From contig VGGT01000030.1 in NCBI GenBank assembly GCA_016868485.1, forward strand, positions 1 to 12,136: a stretch of DNA of 12,136 nt. The letters are read 5' to 3'. Source of the stretch: Bacteroidota bacterium. Lineage in GTDB: Bacteria; Bacteroidota; Bacteroidia; UBA7662. The position numbers were made by a program, and so were the translations under genes. Shown here one piece after another: positions 1-6,716 of this stretch. Positions within the stretch are counted from its first letter, which is position 1. Each line of letters opens with the position of its first letter. The notes under the pieces are model-generated. The model was given only the letters and a program-made list of their open reading frames with translations. It was not told the origin of the DNA and ran no database searches.

Positions 1-45
1 AAGGGCATCCAAAGGCTATAAAGGGCGTATCATTCGAGGGAAGCC

Positions 46-1443
46 TTACAACAGATCGGCCACAATACAAACGGCCCTATTGCCGGATAAAGTGGTAAAA
101 ATCAGGTAGGCGTCCTCGCCATCCGGAATTTTGAGGGTCGACCTCAGCTGAGCCACATTGAGGTAAAAGCATTTACTGGCCAACATGGCGCGGTGAACGC
201 CCATCGACTTCAATTGGGCTACCAAGGTCTTGGGTTGGTAGTTGAGTACATCGCGAATACTCAAGATCCGGCCAGGCATGTGATCCGTTCGCAGGGCGGA
301 TAGATTGGAGCCCATCAAAAAATAAGGCACATGGGGTGCGAGTTGGGAATATCCCAATTCTAGAGCAAATTCTACCGACAAATTCAATCGGTTGAGCCCT
401 GCATGGGGCTCGAAAAGGAGATCACCCGGTCCGACTTGGGAAGCGTTGCTGTGTACGGTTTTCGCCTCAGACAAGCTCCGGGAGTAGATATGAAAAGGGG
501 GAGGTTCAATATCCTGCACCATTGGGCCTGTATTTTGGCCTTTTATGGCTTCATTCGAATCATAAGGGTCATGCCCATGAATGTAAACCGCATGCAGTCG
601 ACAATCACCGGGCGTCCCTTTCTGTACTCTAAACAGAATTTCTTTCAGTTCACCTTGCCAACAAATAGCGAATACATCCGTGGTGTGGCCATTCCATGCA
701 CGCATACTCGCGGTGGGATCGGTCATCGGCGATGACTTCACCCAAACACTATCGAATGATTCGCACAATCGGGGCATGATCGCTATAATATTTGGAATGG
801 AATCTTGCCAAGAGAAGGTGCGCCTCCCGCCGGGTCGTCGATCGGGATCAAGGTAGACCACCGATCCGAAGGGGTGGCGATCGATGGGATTGCTCGAATT
901 GATCGTCTTAGTTTTTATCAGGGGAGCATGCACACCGCTCATTGGGGCGGATTCTGAGATGGACTTTAAATAGGACATCCCATCCTCTTCCATGTTCAGC
1001 AGGTTCCCTGTCCCTCTAAAATTGTAAGCAAGCATCGCCCTGAGCAAAGGATCATGTTCGGCCAATGAGAGCGGAATACCCGAACGTGATGCAAAGAAGG
1101 CATCTACCCCGGCCCCTGTTGTGAGGTCTGTGAAGCTGCTTCCTTGCAGCCAGTTCGACTTCACCCCGGCTACAGCCTCAGATGTACATTGTTCGAGGCT
1201 GCGCTGGGTGAACAGCCACCCGTTTCGATAAAGGTCAGGCGCTTTAATAACGGCCTTTCGTTGAACATGCAGTTGCTCTAAAGCGAATGAGGCCAGCGGT
1301 CCAAATGCCTTTTGAGCCCGTGAGATGCGGCCTCGTTCATCAAGAAGTGCCTCCGTCTGAAGAAAATCGCGCAAAGACGCGCTGTGCAAGAGATCTACCA
1401 ATTTTACGGGATCAACATTTGGGTAAAGGTTTGGTAATTTCAC
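46..1443 (-). CDS. Class I SAM-dependent methyltransferase with THUMP-like C-terminal domain (PG_1098-like)
   Basis: Likely a cytoplasmic S-adenosylmethionine-dependent methyltransferase; the substrate is unknown, though nucleic acid is suggested by the THUMP-like C-terminus. Visible features: an N-terminal helical part ending in a SLEQCTSE segment (residues 82-89), the SAM-binding glycine loop DLTTGAGVD (106-114), an acidic residue after strand 2 (E129-H130-D131), and the catalytic-type motif LDPDRR (198-203). The last 70 or so residues, from about LSIRDVL onward, end in a DGEDAYLIFTTL segment typical of the THUMP-like domain. The glycine loop and DPDRR differ slightly from the DLTGGFGVD and DPARR forms I recall in relatives. 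The start is GTG; the only nearby ATG, two bases upstream, is out of frame and reads straight into TGA. The gene diverges from a small lipoprotein gene 35 bases away. Family assignment is fairly sure; the substrate is not. Confidence 0.85.
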   Translation of the reverse strand: MKLPNLYPNVDPVKLVDLLHSASLRDFLQTEALLDERGRISRAQKAFGPLASFALEQLHVQRKAVIKAPDLYRNGWLFTQRSLEQCTSEAVAGVKSNWLQGSSFTDLTTGAGVDAFFASRSGIPLSLAEHDPLLRAMLAYNFRGTGNLLNMEEDGMSYLKSISESAPMSGVHAPLIKTKTINSSNPIDRHPFGSVVYLDPDRRPGGRRTFSWQDSIPNIIAIMPRLCESFDSVWVKSSPMTDPTASMRAWNGHTTDVFAICWQGELKEILFRVQKGTPGDCRLHAVYIHGHDPYDSNEAIKGQNTGPMVQDIEPPPFHIYSRSLSEAKTVHSNASQVGPGDLLFEPHAGLNRLNLSVEFALELGYSQLAPHVPYFLMGSNLSALRTDHMPGRILSIRDVLNYQPKTLVAQLKSMGVHRAMLASKCFYLNVAQLRSTLKIPDGEDAYLIFTTLSGNRAVCIVADLL

Positions 1444-1465
1444 ATTTTTTTCGGTCTTTCGTTCA

Positions 1466-1473
1466 CAAATATC
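1466..1473 (-). promoter_or_regulatory. Possible -7 element for the methyltransferase gene
   Basis: Read on the minus strand this is GATATTTG, seven of eight positions matching the Bacteroidota -7 consensus TAnnTTTG. It sits 22 bases upstream of the GTG start, in the only 35-base gap between two divergent genes. No clear -33 TTTG is visible, so this is a weak call. Confidence 0.35.
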
Positions 1474-1478
1474 GAACT

Positions 1479-1604
1479 ATGAAAAAGTCCTTTTTCCTTT
1501 TATCACTTTTGGCGCTCGCACTTTTTGCCTCTTCGTGCCATCGGTCATGCCCGGCTTATGGTGAAAACAGCCCGGCCCCTACAGAGTCTTCTGACCGTAG
1601 TTGA
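1479..1604 (+). CDS. Small secreted lipoprotein, 41 residues
   Basis: A tiny lipoprotein that should be exported and lipidated, then anchored in a membrane. The sequence begins MKKSF, continues with a leucine/alanine-rich hydrophobic stretch (residues 5-16), and ends the signal at a lipobox FASSC with the lipidated cysteine at position 20. The mature part is only about 22 residues, begins C-H-R-S-C-P-A-Y and then becomes rich in Ser, Pro, Glu and Asp. A CxxxCPAY start recalls small lipoproteins I have seen in this phylum, but I know no function. The ATG at this position was preferred over upstream in-frame starts because only it gives a signal peptide and because the longer frame would lie inside the divergent methyltransferase gene. 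The last 26 bases overlap the convergent osmC-family gene. Confidence 0.7.
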   Translation: MKKSFFLLSLLALALFASSCHRSCPAYGENSPAPTESSDRS

Positions 1605-1998
1605 AGAAAACCCTCTGCTCGATTTCCGGGGATAGGCTTTTAGCAACCGGGCAACTGCATGCGGCTTGTTCAAGGATCGCGCGGTCTCGAGGCGACCATA
1701 CTCCGGGGATATGCAAGTCAACCGTCAACTGAGCTATCCTTCGGGGTCCATCGTTCGTCATTTCCTTTCGAACCGATCCGCTCATCCCATCAAGATTCCA
1801 TCCACGCGTACGGGCAGTAATGCCCATTACGGTTTGCATACAGGTCAACAGGGCGGTAGCCAATAAATCGGTTGGGGAGAAAGCTGAGCCCAAGCCGTGG
1901 TTGTCGCGTGGCGCGTCGGTCATCAATTCTGCGTCCGAGCTGGTGTGCCGTGCCAAACAGCGCAGCGCACCCAAGTAATTTACCTCCATTTGTGTCAT
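1579..1998 (-). CDS. OsmC/Ohr family protein
   Basis: A cytoplasmic member of the OsmC/Ohr family, whose studied members reduce organic hydroperoxides using a pair of cysteines. The usual family length (about 140 residues) is met with 139. Both expected cysteines are present: C53 in the helix ALLTCMQTVMGI, preceded by the SPTDLLATAL segment typical of the family, and C116 in CSCPVAKSLSPE. The start is supported by an AAAAGGAA ribosome binding site about six bases upstream; a second Met at residue 4 is a less likely start. The 3' end overlaps the convergent lipoprotein gene by 26 bases. Whether it is a true peroxidase or one of the OsmC-like proteins of unknown substrate cannot be decided from sequence alone. 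Confidence 0.88.
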   Translation of the reverse strand: MTQMEVNYLGALRCLARHTSSDAELMTDAPRDNHGLGSAFSPTDLLATALLTCMQTVMGITARTRGWNLDGMSGSVRKEMTNDGPRRIAQLTVDLHIPGVWSPRDRAILEQAACSCPVAKSLSPEIEQRVFFNYGQKTL

Positions 1999-2064
1999 CG
2001 TCGGTTCCTTTTAAGACGGTCCAAATTCTGAAGATTTTTTAAAATTTTCATTTTGATCGAGGGG

Positions 2065-2092
2065 ATTGAGTCAGCCAAATTGAGTCAGCCAA
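2065..2092. repeat. 14-bp perfect tandem duplication
   Basis: The unit ATTGAGTCAGCCAA occurs twice with no spacer and no mismatch, in the divergent gap between the osmC-family gene and the outer-membrane protein gene. Each unit contains the near-palindrome TGAGTCA, so the two palindromes lie 14 bases apart. It may be a chance replication slip or a doubled protein-binding site. Confidence 0.85.
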
Positions 2093-2142
2093 AATACCAT
2101 TTTTGTTTGCCCGCACAACATTTTAAAGCACTGTATGTTCCT

Positions 2143-2150
2143 TATATTTG
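2143..2150 (+). promoter_or_regulatory. -7 promoter element (TATATTTG) for the outer-membrane protein gene
   Basis: An exact match to the Bacteroidota -7 consensus TAnnTTTG. Transcription should begin about six bases later, giving a leader of about 20 bases before the ATG at 2177. The -33 region is T-rich (TTTTAAAG near 2121) but not an exact TTTG. The element lies downstream of an earlier in-frame ATG at 2135, which argues that the earlier ATG is not used. Confidence 0.6.
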
Positions 2151-2176
2151 TTAGTGCGAACGCGCTTCACCCATTT

Positions 2177-3031
2177 ATGAATTTAGCCCCCCCCCTTCTG
2201 AATAAAAGTATAGTCCGGGCGCTGAGTCAGTTCCTTTTTGCTTTAGGGATATTTGTTGTACCAAGTATTTCATTATTTGACCTTCACGCTCAGACTTTGC
2301 CGCCTTCAATTAACCCGGCTGTGGCCTCCAGCGGACGGGGTGATATCAATTATTTTCGCTACTACACCCTTGGCGGTGGCGTCCACAACCTAGGATGGTT
2401 TGTGAATGGTCGATTCGGACGAAGCGCCAACAGCAGGGAAGATAGAGCTTGGGAAGTAGAATTGTGGCGGCTCAAGCACCCGAAGGAGGTGCGCATTACC
2501 AACGAACAATTCATCAATCCGAGGCCATTTGTATTTGGGAAGCTCAACGAGTTATTTCTTCTGCGCGGCGGATACAGCCGGGAACGACTGCTCTTTGAAA
2601 AGGGCCCCAAAAATGGGGTTGAGTGGCGTTGGCGTTATGGCGGTGGATTATCAATGGCATTTTTGAAGCCTGTTTACCTCGATGTATTATTTCCCATCGA
2701 TCCAGCAGATCCCCAATATGTAACGGTTCGATCGGAGCGCTACGACCCGAAGCGACACGGACAAAGTAATATTTATGGTCGTTCCCGCTTTCAGGAAGGG
2801 CTCGATGAAATGAGCCTTCAAGCAGGTGTTTACGGGCGCGTGGGTTTGCTCTTTGAATGGGCTGCAACGGCAGAAGAGCTTAGGGTGTTGGAAGCTGGAC
2901 TATCGATCGATTTTCTCCCTTTTAGACCATCCGTTATGGCCGAGAATATTCCAGGTATTCCAGGAAGCCTAAAAAATCCATTGGTGTATCCTTCCCTTTA
3001 TGTTGCAGTGCATCTCGGCAACAAATGGTAG
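2177..3031 (+). CDS. Conserved outer-membrane protein of unknown function
   Basis: A 284-residue exported protein, probably an outer-membrane beta-barrel. A signal peptide runs from about residue 10 to 39, with a hydrophobic core ALSQFLFALGIFVVPSI and a likely cut after LHAQ. The mature part is rich in Tyr, Trp, Arg and alternating hydrophobic residues, with glycine turns (GGGVH, YGGGLS), and it ends in Trp (HLGNKW), as outer-membrane proteins often end in an aromatic residue. Segments such as KHPKE, FGKLNELFLLRGGY and YDPKRHG resemble a conserved protein I recall next to lipA in other Bacteroidota; its function is not known to me. The start was set at 2177 because the promoter's -7 element overlaps the longer reading and because this start gives the best signal peptide. 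A run of nine cytosines lies in codons 4-7. lipA follows after 45 bases. Confidence 0.8.
   Translation: MNLAPPLLNKSIVRALSQFLFALGIFVVPSISLFDLHAQTLPPSINPAVASSGRGDINYFRYYTLGGGVHNLGWFVNGRFGRSANSREDRAWEVELWRLKHPKEVRITNEQFINPRPFVFGKLNELFLLRGGYSRERLLFEKGPKNGVEWRWRYGGGLSMAFLKPVYLDVLFPIDPADPQYVTVRSERYDPKRHGQSNIYGRSRFQEGLDEMSLQAGVYGRVGLLFEWAATAEELRVLEAGLSIDFLPFRPSVMAENIPGIPGSLKNPLVYPSLYVAVHLGNKW
2187..2195 (+). repeat. Nine-cytosine homopolymer in the start of the outer-membrane protein gene
   Basis: Nine consecutive C in codons 4 to 7 after the chosen ATG (Ala-Pro-Pro-Leu). Gain or loss of one C would shift the frame before the signal peptide core. Tracts of this kind in surface-protein genes cause phase variation in some bacteria; here that is inference only. 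Confidence 0.9.
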
Positions 3032-3064
3032 GTATATATTTTTCCACCTTGATCGATTGAAGCG

Positions 3065-3072
3065 TATTTTTG
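3065..3072 (+). promoter_or_regulatory. -7 promoter element (TATTTTTG) directly before lipA
   Basis: An exact match to TAnnTTTG that ends only four bases before the lipA ATG. If it works as in Bacteroides and Flavobacterium, transcription would begin at or within a base or two of the A of ATG. A T-run near 3037-3043 lies about where the -33 element would be, but there is no clean TTTG. Confidence 0.5.
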
Positions 3073-3076
3073 CAAG

Positions 3077-3952
3077 ATGGACGATCATTTGGTTCTCGAC
3101 ATCCGCTCCGAGCGGCGCAAAAAGCCAGATTGGCTTCGTGTGAAGCTTCCATCAGGTGAGGCCTTTCGTAAAGTGCGGGGACTGGTCGATCAGTATAAAT
3201 TGCACACCATTTGCGAAAGTGGAAATTGTCCGAACATGGGCGAATGTTGGGGGGCCGGAACAGCCACCTTTATGATTTTGGGCAATATTTGCACGCGTGG
3301 ATGTTCGTTTTGCGCGGTTGCCACAGGTCGTCCATCGGAACTTGATCTCGATGAGCCCTACCGGGTAGCAGAAGCGATTCGTTTAATGGGGGTGAAGCAT
3401 GCGGTGCTCACTTCGGTTAACCGCGACGAACTTCAAGACCGTGGGGCAACCGTTTGGGCCGCCACCGTGCGCGAAATAAGAAAAGCATCACCCAGCACCA
3501 CACTAGAGACGCTGATCCCCGATGTGAAAGCCAATTGGGATGCTCTGGACCTGATGATTTCAGAGCGCCCGGAGGTGGTTTCACACAATATGGAAACGGT
3601 CGAGCCGCTGTATAGATTGGTTCGTCCACAGGCCCGATACAAACGGAGCTTAGAACAGTTGTCGCGCATCAGTGCGGCTGGACTCCGCACCAAAACCGGC
3701 TTTATGGTGGGTTTGGGTGAAACCCGCGACGACGTTGCTCGCTTGCTCGACGACCTCACCGAATCCCAGGTTCATGTCGTCACCATCGGCCAATACCTGC
3801 AGCCGACTGCTCGTCACCTGGAAGTGGCGGAATACGTACACCCCGATCTTTTCGCGGAATATAAGCAGATGGGATATGACCGGGGATTTGATTTTGTGGA
3901 GAGCGGACCGCTCGTTCGCTCGTCCTATCATGCAGAACGACACATCGGATGA
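3077..3952 (+). CDS. lipA: Lipoyl synthase (radical SAM)
   Basis: Inserts two sulfur atoms into octanoyl groups carried on lipoate-dependent proteins, the last step of lipoic acid synthesis, in the cytoplasm. All hallmarks are present: the auxiliary cluster motif with C46, C51 and C57 (CESGNCPNMGECW), the radical SAM CX3CX2C motif with C72, C76 and C79 (CTRGCSFC), and the C-terminal RSSYHA (281-286), whose second serine ligates the auxiliary cluster in characterised LipA. Length (291 residues) is normal. No ribosome binding site precedes the ATG, and a -7 promoter element almost abuts it. The stop codon overlaps the ATG of the DUF721 gene (ATGA), so the two should be co-translated. No lipB lies nearby. 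Confidence 0.97.
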   Translation: MDDHLVLDIRSERRKKPDWLRVKLPSGEAFRKVRGLVDQYKLHTICESGNCPNMGECWGAGTATFMILGNICTRGCSFCAVATGRPSELDLDEPYRVAEAIRLMGVKHAVLTSVNRDELQDRGATVWAATVREIRKASPSTTLETLIPDVKANWDALDLMISERPEVVSHNMETVEPLYRLVRPQARYKRSLEQLSRISAAGLRTKTGFMVGLGETRDDVARLLDDLTESQVHVVTIGQYLQPTARHLEVAEYVHPDLFAEYKQMGYDRGFDFVESGPLVRSSYHAERHIG

Positions 3953-4254
3953 GGATCAGGGGGGGCGATGCGAGCAGTTTAGCCAAGGTATTGGGCGACT
4001 TAGTTGAGGCCTATAAGTTGAGAGCACCCCTCGATGAGGTGCGCATGCGCAGCTGTTGGGATGGGTTAATGGGTGAGTCTGTGGCTTCGCGCACGGAATC
4101 ATTCTTGGTGAGCGGACAAAAACTCATGGTTCGGATCGGCGATGCGGCACTCAGGTCGGAGCTGCACCTCAATCAGACCAACATCATCGAGCAATTGAAT
4201 GCTTGCGCGGGTGTCAGCGGTCGCCACCGAATCACTCGATTGCTGTTTATTTAA
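3949..4254 (+). CDS. DUF721 (DciA-like) protein
   Basis: A 101-residue protein made almost entirely of a DUF721 domain. The family includes DciA, which helps load the replicative helicase DnaB in bacteria without DnaC or DnaI. Visible pattern: an N-terminal helix SSLAKVLGDLVEAYKL (residues 9-24), then a W-containing segment (RSCWDGLMGESVASRT), then a strand-turn-helix with LMVRIGDAALRSELHLNQTNIIEQLN, which is the usual DUF721 core. There is no extra C-terminal tail. The start overlaps the lipA stop by four bases, so translation is probably coupled; gpmA follows after 12 bases. Whether this short form loads helicase here is unproven, so I give no gene symbol. The family call itself is fairly firm. 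Confidence 0.8.
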   Translation: MRIRGGDASSLAKVLGDLVEAYKLRAPLDEVRMRSCWDGLMGESVASRTESFLVSGQKLMVRIGDAALRSELHLNQTNIIEQLNACAGVSGRHRITRLLFI

Positions 4255-4266
4255 CCTTATTGTATT

Positions 4267-4884
4267 ATGCCTACCCTGGTTTTGGTCCGACATGGACAAT
4301 CTCAATGGAATCTCGAGAATCGCTTTACGGGTTGGGTCGATGTGCCCTTATCGGCTCAAGGTGAAGAAGAAGCCGCACGTGCCGGGGTGATGTTGGCCAC
4401 CTACCATTTCGACCTGGCATTCACCAGTGCGCTTCAGCGGGCGCAGAATACCTTGCGCATCATGCTTCGCGTGATGGGGAATGAGGAACTTCCCATTATC
4501 GCCAACGAAGCGCTCAATGAGCGGATGTATGGGATGCTTCAGGGTCTAAATAAGGCCGAAACAGCCGAGCGCTACGGCGATGAACAGGTACTGATTTGGC
4601 GCCGCAGTTATGATGTGGCTCCTCCAGATGGGGAGAGCTTGAAAGACACAGCAGCGCGGGTCATTCCGTATGTGAATCAGGAGATTTTTCCGCTTCTGCG
4701 CGCAGGAAAAAACGTGCTGGTGGCGGCACATGGCAACAGCCTACGGGCCCTTGTCATGCAACTCGAAGGAATGAGTCCGGCTGAAATTCTGCAGTTTGAG
4801 ATCCCCACGGCTGTTCCTCGGGTATATACACTGACCGAAGACCTCGTGGTTCAGGATGCCCGCTTTCTCAGCCATGAAGGATAA
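4267..4884 (+). CDS. gpmA: 2,3-bisphosphoglycerate-dependent phosphoglycerate mutase
   Basis: Interconverts 2- and 3-phosphoglycerate in glycolysis and gluconeogenesis. It shows the histidine phosphatase pattern: LVRHGQSQWN with the phospho-accepting histidine H9, the FTGWVDVPLS segment that marks true mutases rather than general phosphatases, R58 in SALQRAQNT, the ERMYGMLQGLNK motif with acid E85, and the second histidine H155 in AAHGNSLRA. At 205 residues it is shorter than the roughly 250-residue E. coli enzyme, matching the compact versions found in several phyla. It follows the DUF721 gene by 12 bases and has no convincing promoter of its own, so it is likely read from the lipA transcript. 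Confidence 0.94.
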   Translation: MPTLVLVRHGQSQWNLENRFTGWVDVPLSAQGEEEAARAGVMLATYHFDLAFTSALQRAQNTLRIMLRVMGNEELPIIANEALNERMYGMLQGLNKAETAERYGDEQVLIWRRSYDVAPPDGESLKDTAARVIPYVNQEIFPLLRAGKNVLVAAHGNSLRALVMQLEGMSPAEILQFEIPTAVPRVYTLTEDLVVQDARFLSHEG

Positions 4885-4911
4885 TTCGCCGACCTGAGCC
4901 AAACATATTCG

Positions 4912-4919
4912 TACTTTTG
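4912..4919 (+). promoter_or_regulatory. -7 promoter element (TACTTTTG) for the MoxR gene
   Basis: An exact TAnnTTTG match, 20 bases before the ATG of the MoxR-type gene, which would give a leader of about 15 bases. No clear -33 TTTG is visible about 20 bases further upstream. Confidence 0.55.
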
Positions 4920-4939
4920 CCCTCCAATTCTAAAGCCCT

Positions 4940-5908
4940 ATGTCTCTAAGTTTTTCTTCTGATAAAGAAGCCGTCGACGCCTTGTATGAGCGCTACCAGC
5001 AATGCCGCAATGAAGTGTTTCGGGTGGTGATCGGCCAAGACCAGGTCGTGGAATCGGTATTCATTTCTATTTTCAGCAACGGACACTGCTTGCTTGTGGG
5101 TGTGCCGGGTCTAGCAAAAACCCTTTTGGTGCACACCATTGGGCAGGTGCTCGATTTGAGTTTCAGTCGCGTTCAGTTTACCCCCGACCTGATGCCGGGC
5201 GATATCACGGGTTCAGAGGTGCTCGACGACCAGCGCCAGTTCAAGTTTGTTCCCGGTCCGCTCTTTGCCCATGTGGTGTTGGCCGACGAGATCAACAGAA
5301 CCCCACCCAAAACGCAGAGTGCGTTGTTGGAGGCCATGCAGGAAAAGCAGGTTACCGTTTCCGGAAAGTACTACACTTTGCCTGCTCCATTTTTTGTGTT
5401 GGCCACGCAAAACCCCATCGAGCAGGAAGGAACTTATCCCTTGCCTGAGGCTCAGCTCGACCGTTTCATGTTTCATGTACAACTCGGATACCCCAAATTT
5501 GAGGACGAGTTAGAGGTGGTGAGGCATACCACTACCGATCGCTTGCCCTCGGCCAACAAGGTCATGGGGGCCGATGAAATTCTCTACTTTCAGCAGTTGG
5601 TTCGCCGCATTCCGATCAGCGATACGGTGTTGAACTATGCGGTGAAACTGGCCCACAAAACACGGCCCGGCGGATCGTTTGCAGGCGACGAAACCAATCG
5701 CTTGGTGAGTTGGGGTGCCGGTCCAAGGGCCTCACAATACCTGGCCATCGGAGCCAAATGCCACGCCGCCCTCAACCGCAAATATGCCCCCGACATTGAG
5801 GACGTTCGTGCTGTAGCAAAGAACATTCTTCGCCATCGGATGGTTCTCAACTACAAAGCGGAAGCAGAAGGGATTACGGCAGACGACCTTATCGAGAAAA
5901 TCTGGTAG
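4940..5908 (+). CDS. MoxR-family AAA+ ATPase
   Basis: A cytoplasmic AAA+ ATPase of the MoxR group, generally regarded as chaperone-like factors that act on von Willebrand-domain or membrane proteins. Present are the Walker A motif GVPGLAKT (54-61), Walker B VVLADE (112-117) followed by INRTPPKTQSALLEAMQEKQV, a sensor-1 asparagine N158 in FVLATQNPIEQEGTYPLPEAQLDRF, and a likely arginine finger R175. The 322-residue length is standard. The first ATG is used; an exact -7 promoter element lies 20 bases before it. MoxR genes usually sit directly before DUF58 and von Willebrand-domain genes; here the next gene is a membrane zinc peptidase, so its partner is either that protein or encoded elsewhere. 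Confidence 0.93.
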   Translation: MSLSFSSDKEAVDALYERYQQCRNEVFRVVIGQDQVVESVFISIFSNGHCLLVGVPGLAKTLLVHTIGQVLDLSFSRVQFTPDLMPGDITGSEVLDDQRQFKFVPGPLFAHVVLADEINRTPPKTQSALLEAMQEKQVTVSGKYYTLPAPFFVLATQNPIEQEGTYPLPEAQLDRFMFHVQLGYPKFEDELEVVRHTTTDRLPSANKVMGADEILYFQQLVRRIPISDTVLNYAVKLAHKTRPGGSFAGDETNRLVSWGAGPRASQYLAIGAKCHAALNRKYAPDIEDVRAVAKNILRHRMVLNYKAEAEGITADDLIEKIW

Positions 5909-5957
5909 CGCTTCGCTGGATTTGAAAGCTTTTGACCGGATTTGGTAGGCTTTCGCT
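5898..5957. repeat. Degenerate 20-bp tandem repeat, three copies
   Basis: Three adjacent 20-base units, the first including the MoxR stop codon. The second and third both begin GGATTTG; the first and third share TGGTAG and TTCGCT. Pairwise identity is about 13-14 of 20, so the array is old or partly chance. It fills about half of the gap between the MoxR and zinc peptidase genes. Confidence 0.5.
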
Positions 5958-6015
5958 GGCAAGGAACTTTTCGGGCGTATTCCGCGTTTAATGTTCGATT
6001 TTAAATAATTCCTAT

Positions 6016-6696
6016 ATGATGTCCTTATATGTTTTGATGATTCTCATGATGATCGCCAGTTGGATCGTCAGTGCCCGTTTCAAGAACCGTTTCAGCAAGT
6101 ACACCGCTACCCCGCTCGACGGAGGCATGTCGGGTCGCGAAATTGCTGAACGGATGTTGCGCGACCACCAAATCCGCGATGTTCAGATCATTTCCACGGA
6201 AGGACAATTGACCGATCACTACAACCCCATGGACCGCACCGTGAATCTGAGTCGGGAGGTATATTACGGCAACTCAGTCGCCGCTGCCGCCGTCGCAGCC
6301 CATGAGGTAGGGCATGCCGTACAGCATGCGGATGCATATTCATGGCTGCAATTCAGGTCCAAAATGGTCCCCACCTTGAGTGCAACCAGTCGAGTCATGC
6401 CTTGGATACTCATGGGTGGGGTTTTTACGCTGCACATTTTCCCTCAGTTGCTGATGTTGGGGGTTGCCCTATTCGCACTCACCACCGTCTTCACTTTTGT
6501 GACCCTACCCGTTGAATTTGATGCCAGCCGACGGGCATTGGCCTGGCTCGACCGCAACAACATCACCACATCCCGTCAGCATTCTATGGCCAAAGATGCC
6601 CTCCATTGGGCCGCCATGACCTATGTCATTGCAGCGCTGAGTTCGCTCGCTACCTTACTTTACTACGCCAGTTTGCTGTTGTCGCGGCGCAATTAA
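6016..6696 (+). CDS. Membrane-bound zinc metallopeptidase (PF04298, YugP-like)
   Basis: An integral inner-membrane zinc peptidase of the family annotated as putative neutral zinc metallopeptidase. The zinc site is HEVGHA at residues 96-101 (H96, E97, H100); the segment LPVEFDASRRAL (164-175) offers E167 as a likely third ligand. Hydrophobic segments lie at about residues 3-19, 128-163 (long enough for two passes) and 200-222, with the catalytic part between the first two. Length (226 residues) fits the family. Two ATG codons stand in tandem; either could start the protein. Natural substrates are unknown. It follows the MoxR gene by 107 bases that hold a degenerate tandem repeat and no clear promoter. 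Confidence 0.88.
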   Translation: MMSLYVLMILMMIASWIVSARFKNRFSKYTATPLDGGMSGREIAERMLRDHQIRDVQIISTEGQLTDHYNPMDRTVNLSREVYYGNSVAAAAVAAHEVGHAVQHADAYSWLQFRSKMVPTLSATSRVMPWILMGGVFTLHIFPQLLMLGVALFALTTVFTFVTLPVEFDASRRALAWLDRNNITTSRQHSMAKDALHWAAMTYVIAALSSLATLLYYASLLLSRRN

Positions 6697-6716
6697 TCGT
6701 TTCCAAGGCGGATCGT

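Noticed and set aside
1..45. AAGGGC/AAAGGC/AAGGGC spaced every 10 bases at the window start
   Set aside because: Only three short, imperfect words at the very edge; could be coding or chance.
2135..2176. Longer start for the outer-membrane protein at 2135
   Set aside because: The promoter -7 element lies inside this stretch, and the ATG at 2177 gives a better signal peptide.
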